A stretch of 64,000 bases of DNA, from NCBI GenBank assembly GCA_943369355.1, contig CALRMX020000007.1:62001-126000 (forward strand), given 5' to 3'. A model generated the notes under the pieces. That model was not told the origin of the DNA. It saw only the letters and a program-made list of their open reading frames with translations, and ran no database searches. A program made the translations under genes and the position numbers. This document shows, piece by piece, positions 42,381 through 50,758 of the stretch (the stretch's first letter is position 1; the number at the start of each line of letters is the position of its first letter). This stretch comes from UBA7662 sp943369355. Its GTDB lineage: Bacteria; Bacteroidota; Bacteroidia; UBA7662.

Positions 42381-44500
42381 AGTATCGAATACTGGTGATT
42401 TTATGCTGGTTATTGCCAAAGTTTGGGTTGGGGCAAGTAATTATTTCTGACGATCAAACGAAGTACAAGGCAGGCAGTTCATTGGCAATTTTAATTGATT
42501 CAAACGGGCATTTGACCATAAACGATATTGTCAAAAGCTCTCAATTCATTACGCAATCGTCGCCAGAACCCAATTATCAATACACAGATTTAGCCGTTTG
42601 GGGCAAGCTAAGCATTACCAACAAACAAGATTTAAACAACCTCGCCGTAGAACTTGCGAACCCACAGTTAGATAGCATTTGGTTTTATATCCCGCAAGGC
42701 GACAGCTTCATGGAGATTATTACGGGTGATGATTTTGAGTTTGCAAACAGACCCGTCGATCACCAGCAGTTTGTATTTCCGGTAGAGTTAGCAACCAACA
42801 GCAGTATCACGGTTTTTTTTCGAGTAAAGTCGGAAGAGCAATTGATTCTTCCGGTCAACGTAGGCACCGTTCCAGCGGTACAAAGTAGCCACAGCGGTAG
42901 CGATGCATTCATAGGTTTGTACTTAGGCATCATGTTGGTGATGTTTTTTTACAACCTCTTTATCTGGCTAAGCGTACGTGACAAATCTTACTTTTATTAC
43001 ATCCTCTACATCCTGGGTATAGCTATGGCCCAAGCAGGTTTGCAAGGTTTTAGCTTTAAATTTTTGTTTTCACATTGGCCCGAGATCAATAAGTTTTCGG
43101 TGGTTTTCTTTTCTACCATAACTGGAATTGGGGCAATATCCTTCACACGTTCCTTTCTGCTTCTCAAAGAAAGATTACCTGTTATTCATCGAAGTTTATA
43201 TTTTTTCGTAGGCTTATATATTCTCGCAGTTGTTGTTTTTCTGGCAGGATTTTCTGCCTTTACGTATAAGCTACTTGATTTATCTGCTTTTCTGCTTTCC
43301 TTTTACGCACTTGGATTTAGCACCTACTTAAGTCTTAAAAAAATTAGATCGGCTCGCTTTTTCCTATTGGCCTGGTCCTTTTTTATCGTTGGTCTCTTTG
43401 TGTACGTAGGCCGAAATTTGGGTTGGTTACCCAATAACTTTTTCACCACACACGTATTAATGATGGGTTCAGCAGTAGAGGCTATCTTACTGAGTATTGC
43501 CCTTGCCGACCGAATTAACATATTGAAGCGAGAAAAGGAAGAATCTCAAGCCGATGCACTTCGCGTTTCTCAAGAAAATGAACGCTTGGTTCGCGAACAA
43601 AATGTTATACTGGAGCAAAAAGTTAAGGAAAGAACCTTAGCATTAGAGGAAACCAATAATGAGTTAAACACCACTCTTAGTGAGCTCAAAAATACCCAAA
43701 CACAGTTGGTAAACTCTGAAAAAATGGCCTCACTGGGTCAATTAACAGCCGGTATTGCCCATGAAATCAATAATCCAATAAATTTCGTAACCAGTAATAT
43801 TCGCCCATTACGTAGGGATATGAACGACCTTACCGAACTGATCCAAAAGTTCGAAGACGTCATTCCCGAGAGTGCAATAGAAATTAAGGACAAGCTGAAG
43901 GGCATTAAAAAGGAAATGGACTTTGATTATTTGAAGGAAGAAATCAATGTTCTTATCACGGGAATGGAAGAAGGTGCATTTCGAACAGCAGAAATAGTGA
44001 AAGGCTTGCGCACTTTTTCACGCTTGGATGAAAGTGACTTGAAAAAAGTGAATATCAATGAGGGAATTGACTCAACGCTCATCCTACTGAACAGCAGTAT
44101 GGGTGGCAGGATTGAGCTCATACGTAATTACGACGAAGATGCACTTTTAGAATGCTACCCTGGAAAATTAAATCAAGTATTCATGAACATCTTGAATAAT
44201 GCCATTCAAGCAATTCATGGCAAAGATGGACAAGGTAGCGGTAAACTCATCATCACAACAAAATCAGAAGGAAATGTGGTCAAAATAGGTATTCGCGATA
44301 ACGGCCCGGGTATGGATGAAGCCACCAAAGAAAAAATATTTGATCCTTTTTTCACAACAAAGCCTGTTGGACAAGGAACAGGCCTTGGATTATCCATTGT
44401 TTATAGTATTATTGAATCGCATAAAGGAAGTATAACCATCGACACTGCCCCTGGACGCGGAACAGAATTTATTTTGACCCTACCCAAATTGCACAAATAA
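42377..44500 (+). CDS. 7TM-DISM sensor histidine kinase
   Basis: 707 residues. Signal peptide (1-20), periplasmic 7TMR-DISMED2-type jelly-roll domain (about 30-170), seven-helix 7TM-DISM region (about 178-385), coiled coil (about 388-450), then HisKA with H462 in GIAHEINNPINF and HATPase (N-box NILNNAIQAI, G1 DNGPGMDE, G2 GTGLGLSIVYS). Such sensors detect extracytoplasmic ligands, often thought to be carbohydrate-like or small molecules. It overlaps the acyltransferase gene by 4 bp, and the next gene starts after a 2-bp gap, so the signal is probably passed to the receivers downstream. Confidence 0.93.
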   Translation: MKYRILVILCWLLPKFGLGQVIISDDQTKYKAGSSLAILIDSNGHLTINDIVKSSQFITQSSPEPNYQYTDLAVWGKLSITNKQDLNNLAVELANPQLDSIWFYIPQGDSFMEIITGDDFEFANRPVDHQQFVFPVELATNSSITVFFRVKSEEQLILPVNVGTVPAVQSSHSGSDAFIGLYLGIMLVMFFYNLFIWLSVRDKSYFYYILYILGIAMAQAGLQGFSFKFLFSHWPEINKFSVVFFSTITGIGAISFTRSFLLLKERLPVIHRSLYFFVGLYILAVVVFLAGFSAFTYKLLDLSAFLLSFYALGFSTYLSLKKIRSARFFLLAWSFFIVGLFVYVGRNLGWLPNNFFTTHVLMMGSAVEAILLSIALADRINILKREKEESQADALRVSQENERLVREQNVILEQKVKERTLALEETNNELNTTLSELKNTQTQLVNSEKMASLGQLTAGIAHEINNPINFVTSNIRPLRRDMNDLTELIQKFEDVIPESAIEIKDKLKGIKKEMDFDYLKEEINVLITGMEEGAFRTAEIVKGLRTFSRLDESDLKKVNINEGIDSTLILLNSSMGGRIELIRNYDEDALLECYPGKLNQVFMNILNNAIQAIHGKDGQGSGKLIITTKSEGNVVKIGIRDNGPGMDEATKEKIFDPFFTTKPVGQGTGLGLSIVYSIIESHKGSITIDTAPGRGTEFILTLPKLHK

Positions 44501-44502
44501 GC

Positions 44503-45591
44503 ATGCCCAACCGTAAAATTCGTTTGCTTTATATTGACGACGAGAGACATAATCTTTATGCCTTTAGGGCGGCTTTCAGAATGGATTTTGATATACTCCT
44601 AGCAGAGTCGGCCGAAGAGGCCAGAGAAATGCTTGCAAATAATACTATACCGGTAATTATCGCCGATCAACGTATGCCCAAGGAAACAGGCATTGAGTTT
44701 TTCGAATCAATAAAAAACCTTTACCCGTATTCCATGCGCATTCTCCTCACGGGATACACCGATATTCAAGCGGTCATCAGTGCTGTAAATATTGGCAACA
44801 TTTATCGCTATCTTCAAAAACCTTGGAATGAAGATGAAATCAGGGTTGCAATACGGTCGGCTTACGAAATATACGATTCGCGAGTTCAACTCATAGAGAA
44901 GCAAAATGAGTTAGAAAAAGCTTATGTAGAACTTGACAAGTTTGTTTACTCAGCGTCTCACGATCTTCGCTCACCACTCATGTCGATACTTGGAATCATT
45001 AAATTGGCCAAGCTGGAACAAGATCATAGTCAAACAGAGCAATATTTTGGCATGATAGAAGACAGCGTTCACCGTTTGGACGAGTTTATCAAAAACATCA
45101 TTAGCTACTACAAGAACAGCCGGATTGAGAACGATGTAACGCAAGTAGATTTACGAAAACTGGTAGCCGAGATTGTAGAATCTAACCGCTATCAAGAAAT
45201 GGCTACAGGTATCCACTTTGACTTGCGTGTAGAGGATACTGAGCCGTTTTATACAGATGCACTCAAATTGAACATTATTTTCAGCAATCTAGTGTCCAAT
45301 GCCATCAAGTACCAAGACCCCGTGAAGAGCAACAAAAGTATCGTTGTTTCCGTAGTAGTGCAGAATAATGTAGCCAAAATTGAAATCGGAGATAACGGTA
45401 TTGGCATTGCGCATCAGGAACAAGACAACATCTTCAAAATGTTCTTCCGAGCCACCAACCATAACTTTGGTAGCGGCCTAGGCTTATACATCGTAAAAGA
45501 CGCTGTCACACGATTAAATGGTAAAATCATGGTGGATTCGGAAGTCGGACGAGGAACCACTTTTAAAATAGAAATACCAAGCTTACAGTGA
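44503..45591 (+). CDS. Receiver-histidine kinase hybrid (REC N-terminal)
   Basis: 362 residues: receiver (1-128, D55 in IIADQRMPKETG, RYLQKPW), short coiled coil (about 128-148), HisKA with H153 in SASHDLRSPLMSILG, and HATPase (NLVSNAIKYQ, GDNGIGIA, GSGLGLYIVKD). A receiver placed before the kinase suits a relay in which the upstream sensor phosphorylates the receiver to tune this kinase. Cytosolic. 2 bp after the sensor gene and overlapping the next receiver by 4 bp. Confidence 0.92.
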   Translation: MPNRKIRLLYIDDERHNLYAFRAAFRMDFDILLAESAEEAREMLANNTIPVIIADQRMPKETGIEFFESIKNLYPYSMRILLTGYTDIQAVISAVNIGNIYRYLQKPWNEDEIRVAIRSAYEIYDSRVQLIEKQNELEKAYVELDKFVYSASHDLRSPLMSILGIIKLAKLEQDHSQTEQYFGMIEDSVHRLDEFIKNIISYYKNSRIENDVTQVDLRKLVAEIVESNRYQEMATGIHFDLRVEDTEPFYTDALKLNIIFSNLVSNAIKYQDPVKSNKSIVVSVVVQNNVAKIEIGDNGIGIAHQEQDNIFKMFFRATNHNFGSGLGLYIVKDAVTRLNGKIMVDSEVGRGTTFKIEIPSLQ

Positions 45592-46007
45592 ATACCAATG
45601 CCATAAAGCAAGTTCCATTCATCCTAATTGATGATAATCCGCTTGATCTGAAAATCAGCGAAAGGCTATTACTTTATGCAAAACTGGCCAATCACGTTAC
45701 CATTTACCTATCGCCCCTAGAAGCATTAAACGCTATTCGGGAAGCCGGTGTTCCTGAAGAGTCGACCGTTATACTCCTCGACATTCAAATGCCAGAAATG
45801 AGTGGCTTTGAATTTTTAGCTGAATACCACAATCTACCTCTTGCAATTAGAAAACGGTATTTCATTTTTATGCTTTCCTCTACCCTCGATGATGCTGATT
45901 TGATTCGCGTAGTAGAAAACCACGATGCACTTGCCTTGCTTCCCAAGCCACTCGATTTTCAAGCTTTAAAAGCGGCCTTGCTTAAAATTCAGAGTTTGCC
46001 AATTTGA
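45588..46007 (+). CDS. Single-domain response regulator
   Basis: 139 residues, receiver only: FILIDDNPLDLKISERLL, phospho-acceptor D65 in VILLDIQMPEMSG, the serine in FMLSST and the lysine in LLPKPLD. Typical of CheY/Rcp1-like receivers partnered with bacteriophytochrome-like or hybrid kinases. No output domain, so it probably ends in protein-protein contact. Overlaps the hybrid kinase by 4 bp; last gene of the signalling operon. Confidence 0.92.
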   Translation: MNTNAIKQVPFILIDDNPLDLKISERLLLYAKLANHVTIYLSPLEALNAIREAGVPEESTVILLDIQMPEMSGFEFLAEYHNLPLAIRKRYFIFMLSSTLDDADLIRVVENHDALALLPKPLDFQALKAALLKIQSLPI

Positions 46008-46021
46008 CAGCCCCAAGTAGG

Positions 46022-46037
46022 TTGGCACTTGCTTTGA
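46022..46037 (+). promoter_or_regulatory. Sigma-54-like element upstream of htpG (one mismatch)
   Basis: TTGGCAC at 46022-46028, five bases, TTGA at 46034-46037. Spacing of GG to the -12 dinucleotide is correct (10 bp), but the last base is A in place of C (GA, not GC). It lies 26 bp before the htpG ATG. The mismatch weakens the call. Confidence 0.25.
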
Positions 46038-46063
46038 CTCCGTCGAAGAAAAATTAGCTACTC

Positions 46064-47881
46064 ATGGAGAACGTACGTACAGGAACCATTTCCGTAAACA
46101 CGGAGAATATTTTCCCAATCATCAAAAAATCACTGTATTCCAATCATGAAATCTTCTTAAGAGAGTTAGTAAGTAACGCGGTAGACGCTACACAAAAGCT
46201 TAAAACACTCGCGTCGCTCAATGAATTCAAAGGTGAGCTCGGAGAATTACAGGTCAGAATTTCAGTCGATAAAGACAAAAAGACCATTAGCATCCGTGAT
46301 CGTGGTATTGGTCTTACTGCCGATGAAATAGAAAAATATATCAATCAGGTGGCCTTTTCGGGTGCTACTGAGTTTGTTGAAAAGTATAAAGACAAAGCCG
46401 AATTAAATTCGATGATCGGTGCATTCGGTCTTGGCTTTTATTCTGCCTTTATGGTAGCCAAGACCGTTGAAATTCAAACGCTTAGCTATCGCGATGGGGC
46501 AACAGCTGCGCGCTGGACCTGTGACGGAAGCACAAGCTTTGAAATTTCTGATGGAGTCCGTACCGATAGAGGTACCGAAATCATTCTTCATGTCGCAGAA
46601 GATTCAGAAGAGTTTTTGGACGATTACCGGTTAAAAGAAATACTCCGTAAATACTGCAAGTTTTTACCCGTTGAAATCGTATTTGGTGAAGAAGTAATTA
46701 ACCAAACCCAGCCCATTTGGACGAAAAAGCCGAGTGAATTGGTGGATGAAGATTACGAAAAATTCTACCAAGACCTGTACCCAATGGCCGAGAAGCCGTT
46801 GTTTTGGATACAATTAAACGTAGACTATCCTTTCAACCTTACTGGAATTTTATACTTCCCTAAGCTCAAACAAGACTTTGAGCCCATGAAAAATAAAATC
46901 CAGTTGTATAGCCGCCAAGTGTTTATCACCGATTCGGTAGAAGATATTGTGCCCGATTACTTGCGTCTACTCCACGGTATCATCGATTCACCTGACATTC
47001 CTTTGAATGTAAGCCGTTCATTCTTGCAAACCGATGCCAACGTTCGGAAAATAAATAGCCATATCAGCAAAAAAGTAGCCGACAAACTATTCGACATCTT
47101 TAAAGCCGATAGAGATGCCTTTGCCGAAAAATGGCAGCATCTTGATTTATTTGTGAAATATGGAATGATCAGCGACGAGAAATTTTTTGATCGAGCCAAA
47201 TCATTCTGTTTGTACAAAAATACCGACGGCAAAACTTATACCTGGGAAGAATACACTGCCGCTATAGAACCTTTGCAAAAAGACAAAAATGACCAGCTCA
47301 TTGTGTTGTACACCAGCCAAGCAGAGGCGCAACATGCGTTCATTCAGGCTGCTTTGAAACGAAACTATCAGGTATTAGAAATGGGCAGCGTAATCGATAG
47401 CCATTTTATCAGCGCCCTAGAAGGAAAATTGGAAAAAACCCAGTTTAAACGTATTGATGCTGAAACGATCGACAAGCTCATTGAAAAAGATGAAAAAAGA
47501 GAGTCGCTGTTGAATGAAGAACAACAAAAAGCAGTTGTTGACCTTTTCAAAAACTTCGACGCCGACAATCAATTTACCGTCGTAGCTGAAGCACTCTCAA
47601 CCGACGATCAGCCCGTAGTTATTACCCGATCGGAGTTCATTCGCAGAATGAATGAAATGGCAGCCAGTGGTGGTGGTGGATTTATGGGAGGCACCATGAA
47701 GGAACCGATGCAATTGGTGCTCAACACCTGCCATCCTTTCATCCAAAAAATAAGTGCCGCCGAAGCCGACAGCCAAAAGAAGCTGGCCCAGCAGGCCTTC
47801 GACCTGGCCCTTTTGTCGCAGGGTATGCTCAAGGGAGCGCAGCTTACTTCGTTTATTGAGCGCAGTATAGAGCTAGCATAA
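46064..47881 (+). CDS. htpG: Molecular chaperone HtpG (Hsp90)
   Basis: 605 residues, normal Bacteroidota length. N-terminal GHKL ATPase: LRELVSNAVDAT, IRDRGIGLTADEI and GAFGLGFYSAFMVA. Middle domain with LYSRQVFITDS and PLNVSRSFLQ; C-terminal dimerisation domain, with a glycine-rich stretch (ASGGGGFMGG). Cytosolic ATP-dependent chaperone. It follows the signalling operon by 56 bp and has its own terminator. A sigma-54-like element lies just upstream. Confidence 0.96.
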   Translation: MENVRTGTISVNTENIFPIIKKSLYSNHEIFLRELVSNAVDATQKLKTLASLNEFKGELGELQVRISVDKDKKTISIRDRGIGLTADEIEKYINQVAFSGATEFVEKYKDKAELNSMIGAFGLGFYSAFMVAKTVEIQTLSYRDGATAARWTCDGSTSFEISDGVRTDRGTEIILHVAEDSEEFLDDYRLKEILRKYCKFLPVEIVFGEEVINQTQPIWTKKPSELVDEDYEKFYQDLYPMAEKPLFWIQLNVDYPFNLTGILYFPKLKQDFEPMKNKIQLYSRQVFITDSVEDIVPDYLRLLHGIIDSPDIPLNVSRSFLQTDANVRKINSHISKKVADKLFDIFKADRDAFAEKWQHLDLFVKYGMISDEKFFDRAKSFCLYKNTDGKTYTWEEYTAAIEPLQKDKNDQLIVLYTSQAEAQHAFIQAALKRNYQVLEMGSVIDSHFISALEGKLEKTQFKRIDAETIDKLIEKDEKRESLLNEEQQKAVVDLFKNFDADNQFTVVAEALSTDDQPVVITRSEFIRRMNEMAASGGGGFMGGTMKEPMQLVLNTCHPFIQKISAAEADSQKKLAQQAFDLALLSQGMLKGAQLTSFIERSIELA

Positions 47882-47902
47882 CCTACAGGCAACTCAGTTT
47901 AA

Positions 47903-47934
47903 AACGTCCGACCTTAAATCGTCGGGCGTTTTTT
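47903..47934 (+). terminator. Terminator of htpG
   Basis: AACGTCCGAC (47903-47912), 8-base loop, GTCGGGCGTT (47921-47930), a 10-bp stem with one G-T wobble, followed by TTTT. It lies between htpG and the convergent LRR gene. Confidence 0.8.
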
Positions 47935-47936
47935 AT

Positions 47937-49136
47937 TTAGTACTGGTATCGGGCTTCTTTGCTGATACGTTTTTCTACTTCTTTAAGCCATAGCATACAT
48001 TGCATGCCATCCTTGCAAGCATTATCGTTCAGAAACAACAACCGTAAAGCTTGTAATTCTTTGAGCCCGCCCGGAAACTCTTCAATATCGTTATCGGCGA
48101 TATCCAGTTCCTTGAGGTTTTTTAGATGTACTATTTCAATGGGGAAGATTAAAAAACGATTGTTGTTTAACCCCAAACGTTCGAGTTCTGTGAGCTTCTT
48201 GAAATGAGCAGGCAGTCGTTCCAATTCGTTGTATTCGGCATACAACAAACGAAGTTGGCCGAGGAATACCAAAGAATCGGGCAGGAATTTAAGTGCATTA
48301 TGTGCAATGTACAATTCCTCAAGATGCGTCAATCGCCCGATACCTTCGGGCAGGGTATCGAGAAAATTATAGTGCAAATCGAGTTCATTTAAATTACGCA
48401 AATTGAAAACAAAATCGGGCACAGAGGTGATTTTGTTCTTGTAAAAAATGACGCTTTCGAGTTTCGAAAAGTTTGAGATTGCAGGAGGAATTTGAGTCAT
48501 TTTGTTCGACGCTAAAACAAGCTTACGCAAAGCGCGCTGTCCTAAAATACCTTCCGGTAGTTGAGTAAGTTGATTATCAGCAAGGTTAATGACTTCCAAT
48601 CGAGGCTTAAAAAAAAGGCCTTTGAGGTGGATTCTTTCCAGTTTATTCGACGCAAGATTGAGTTCAACCACAGCCTTACCTGAAACTTGGATTTTTTGAA
48701 GGCGATTATTGGATAACTCAATCTTGGCAAGTTTTGGTCCCGCCTTGATTTTTAACTGCGCTGAAAAAGGATTGCGGTCGGCTGCGAACGTCTTTAATTT
48801 CTTGTATTTTCTAAGCTTGAGTGTGGTTGCACTTAGCTGATTCTCGCTTATGGACAAGGTCAGCAATTTGGGGAATTGCTCAATTTCAGGAGGAATCTCC
48901 TTGAAGTTGTTTCGGTCTAATCGGATAGTTTCGACATTCCGGTATTGCAGCAGTACTTTGGGGAAGCTATCGAGCTTCATGCGGGTAAGGTCCAGCTCTT
49001 TAACCGAGTCGGGATGCATTGCTTGCATGCTTTCGAGGTAGCTCAAAAGTTCTCTTTGCTGCCATCTTTGCGCTAAAACGCGCTTAGAAAGAGAAATCCA
49101 CAGCAAGGTGCACAAAAAAAGTACTAAAAATCGCAT
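47937..49136 (-). CDS. Secreted leucine-rich-repeat protein
   Basis: 399 residues from ATG 49136 (signal peptide about 1-22, KRVLAQ). About 13-14 leucine-rich repeats of ~23 residues run from residue 50 to the end, with the pattern L..L.L..N.L..LP..I, close to the plant/bacterial SDS22-like or Leptospira type. No catalytic or transmembrane domain and no visible T9SS C-terminal domain. It may bind protein or glycan ligands outside the inner membrane; the ligand is unknown. Divergent from purH; earlier in-frame TTG at 49211 is rejected, since it lacks a signal peptide and would overlap purH. Confidence 0.85.
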   Translation of the reverse strand: MRFLVLFLCTLLWISLSKRVLAQRWQQRELLSYLESMQAMHPDSVKELDLTRMKLDSFPKVLLQYRNVETIRLDRNNFKEIPPEIEQFPKLLTLSISENQLSATTLKLRKYKKLKTFAADRNPFSAQLKIKAGPKLAKIELSNNRLQKIQVSGKAVVELNLASNKLERIHLKGLFFKPRLEVINLADNQLTQLPEGILGQRALRKLVLASNKMTQIPPAISNFSKLESVIFYKNKITSVPDFVFNLRNLNELDLHYNFLDTLPEGIGRLTHLEELYIAHNALKFLPDSLVFLGQLRLLYAEYNELERLPAHFKKLTELERLGLNNNRFLIFPIEIVHLKNLKELDIADNDIEEFPGGLKELQALRLLFLNDNACKDGMQCMLWLKEVEKRISKEARYQY

Positions 49137-49178
49137 GTTTAAAGATAACTGTATCCACGATGAAGCACCAAAAAGACT

Positions 49179-49186
49179 TACTTTTG
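49179..49186 (+). promoter_or_regulatory. TAnnTTTG promoter element for purH
   Basis: TACTTTTG fully matches the -7 consensus and ends 24 bp before the purH ATG, in the gap between the divergent LRR and purH genes. No clear -33 TTTG. Confidence 0.4.
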
Positions 49187-49210
49187 TCCCTTTAATAGCT
49201 ACGCCTTTCA

Positions 49211-50731
49211 ATGAATATCCTACCCATCCGCTCAGCGCTTATTTCGGTTTATTACAAAGACGGCTTGGATGACTTGATTAAAAAGTTACATCACGACGGC
49301 GTAACCCTTTATTCGACCGGCGGCACGCAAGCATTTATTGAAAAATTGGGCATACCTGTAGTGGCTGTGGAAGATTTAACCGGTTACGCCAGCATTTTGG
49401 GAGGAAGGGTAAAAACTTTACATCCTAAAGTTTTTGGTGGTATCCTAGCTCGTCGTGAGAACATTGATGACCTCAATGACTTGGCGGCATATGAGATTCC
49501 TACAATCGACCTGGTAGTCGTTGACCTCTACCCTTTCGAAGAAACAGTAGCTGCTGGCGCTTCCCACGAAGACACCATCGAAAAAATTGACATTGGCGGT
49601 ATTTCTTTGATCCGGGCTGCAGCTAAAAATCACGATGAAGTGGTGATACTTTCATCGAAAGAACAGTACGGCAGGCTGCTATCGCAACTGACTGAACAGG
49701 GCGGCACAACCTTGGCCGACCGTAAGTTGTATGCCGCTGAAGCATTTGCGACAAGTTCGAATTACGATACGCATATCTTCAATTATTTTAACCAGTCGCA
49801 GCAAATCGACGTATTACGCATTGCTAGCAATCACGGTCAAACACTCCGTTATGGTGAAAATCCGCATCAGCAGGGTTCATTTTATGGCAAGCTCGACGAG
49901 ATGTTCGACACTTTGAATGGAAAAACGCTGAGCTATAACAACCTCTTGGATGTGGATGCAGCAGTGAATTTATTAGCAGATTTTGAGGAGCCCACTTTTG
50001 CCATAATCAAGCACAACAATGCGTGTGGATTAGCTTCACGCGACACGATTTTACAAGCATGGCACGATGCGCTCGCTGGTGATCCAGTTTCAGCGTTTGG
50101 AGGTATACTGATGGCTAACCGTGAAATTGACATGGAAACGGCCAAAGAGATAGATAAGTTGTTTTATGAGGTGCTTATTGCTCCTTCATTTGCCGAGGGA
50201 GTTATTGAACTCTTAAGCAAAAAGAAAAACAGGATACTGCTGCGGATGAAACAGAATTTAAACACTCAAAAAAGTGTACGTTCTATTTTGAATGGCGTAT
50301 TGGTTCAAGACCGCGACTTACACATCGACTCATTGAATCAGTTGAAGGTGGTTACAAAAAAAGCACCTACTTCAGCCGAAATGGAGGATATGGTATTTGC
50401 CCTGAAATTGGTGAAACATACCAAGAGTAACGCAATAGTGCTTGCCCGAAACAAACAACTCATTGGAAGCGGTACCGGTCAAACCTCACGCATCGATGCG
50501 ATGAAGCAAGCCGTGCACAAAGCACGTAGTTTCAATTTTGAGATAGATGGGGCTGTATTGGCCTCGGATGCCTTCTTCCCTTTTGCCGATAGCGTAGAAG
50601 TTGCCTATCACGAAGGCATACGTGCGGTGGTTCAACCAGGAGGCTCGATTAAAGATCAAGATTCAATAGATTTTTGTGATGCACACGGAATGGCAATGAC
50701 CTTTACCGGAATTCGTCACTTTAAACACTAA
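49211..50731 (+). CDS. purH: Bifunctional AICAR formyltransferase / IMP cyclohydrolase
   Basis: Last two steps of IMP synthesis. 506 residues. IMP cyclohydrolase N-terminal domain (about 1-195: YSTGGTQAFIEK, GGRVKTLHPKVFGGILARRE) and AICAR formyltransferase (about 200-506: RYGENPHQQGSFY, IIKHNNACGLAS with Lys/His, PGGSIKDQDSIDFCD). Start ATG 49211 is standard. The mreB gene follows after 27 bp, possibly on the same transcript. Confidence 0.97.
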   Translation: MNILPIRSALISVYYKDGLDDLIKKLHHDGVTLYSTGGTQAFIEKLGIPVVAVEDLTGYASILGGRVKTLHPKVFGGILARRENIDDLNDLAAYEIPTIDLVVVDLYPFEETVAAGASHEDTIEKIDIGGISLIRAAAKNHDEVVILSSKEQYGRLLSQLTEQGGTTLADRKLYAAEAFATSSNYDTHIFNYFNQSQQIDVLRIASNHGQTLRYGENPHQQGSFYGKLDEMFDTLNGKTLSYNNLLDVDAAVNLLADFEEPTFAIIKHNNACGLASRDTILQAWHDALAGDPVSAFGGILMANREIDMETAKEIDKLFYEVLIAPSFAEGVIELLSKKKNRILLRMKQNLNTQKSVRSILNGVLVQDRDLHIDSLNQLKVVTKKAPTSAEMEDMVFALKLVKHTKSNAIVLARNKQLIGSGTGQTSRIDAMKQAVHKARSFNFEIDGAVLASDAFFPFADSVEVAYHEGIRAVVQPGGSIKDQDSIDFCDAHGMAMTFTGIRHFKH

Positions 50732-50758
50732 CTTTAAGCTTATAAACCAACTACATAA

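Noticed and set aside
44503..45591. Chimera from assembly error joining receiver and kinase
   Set aside because: The linker and both domains are intact, and receiver-first hybrid kinases are common in this phylum.
49137..49211. Longer LRR protein starting at a TTG
   Set aside because: The signal peptide begins at 49136; the extension overlaps the purH start and adds no recognisable sequence.
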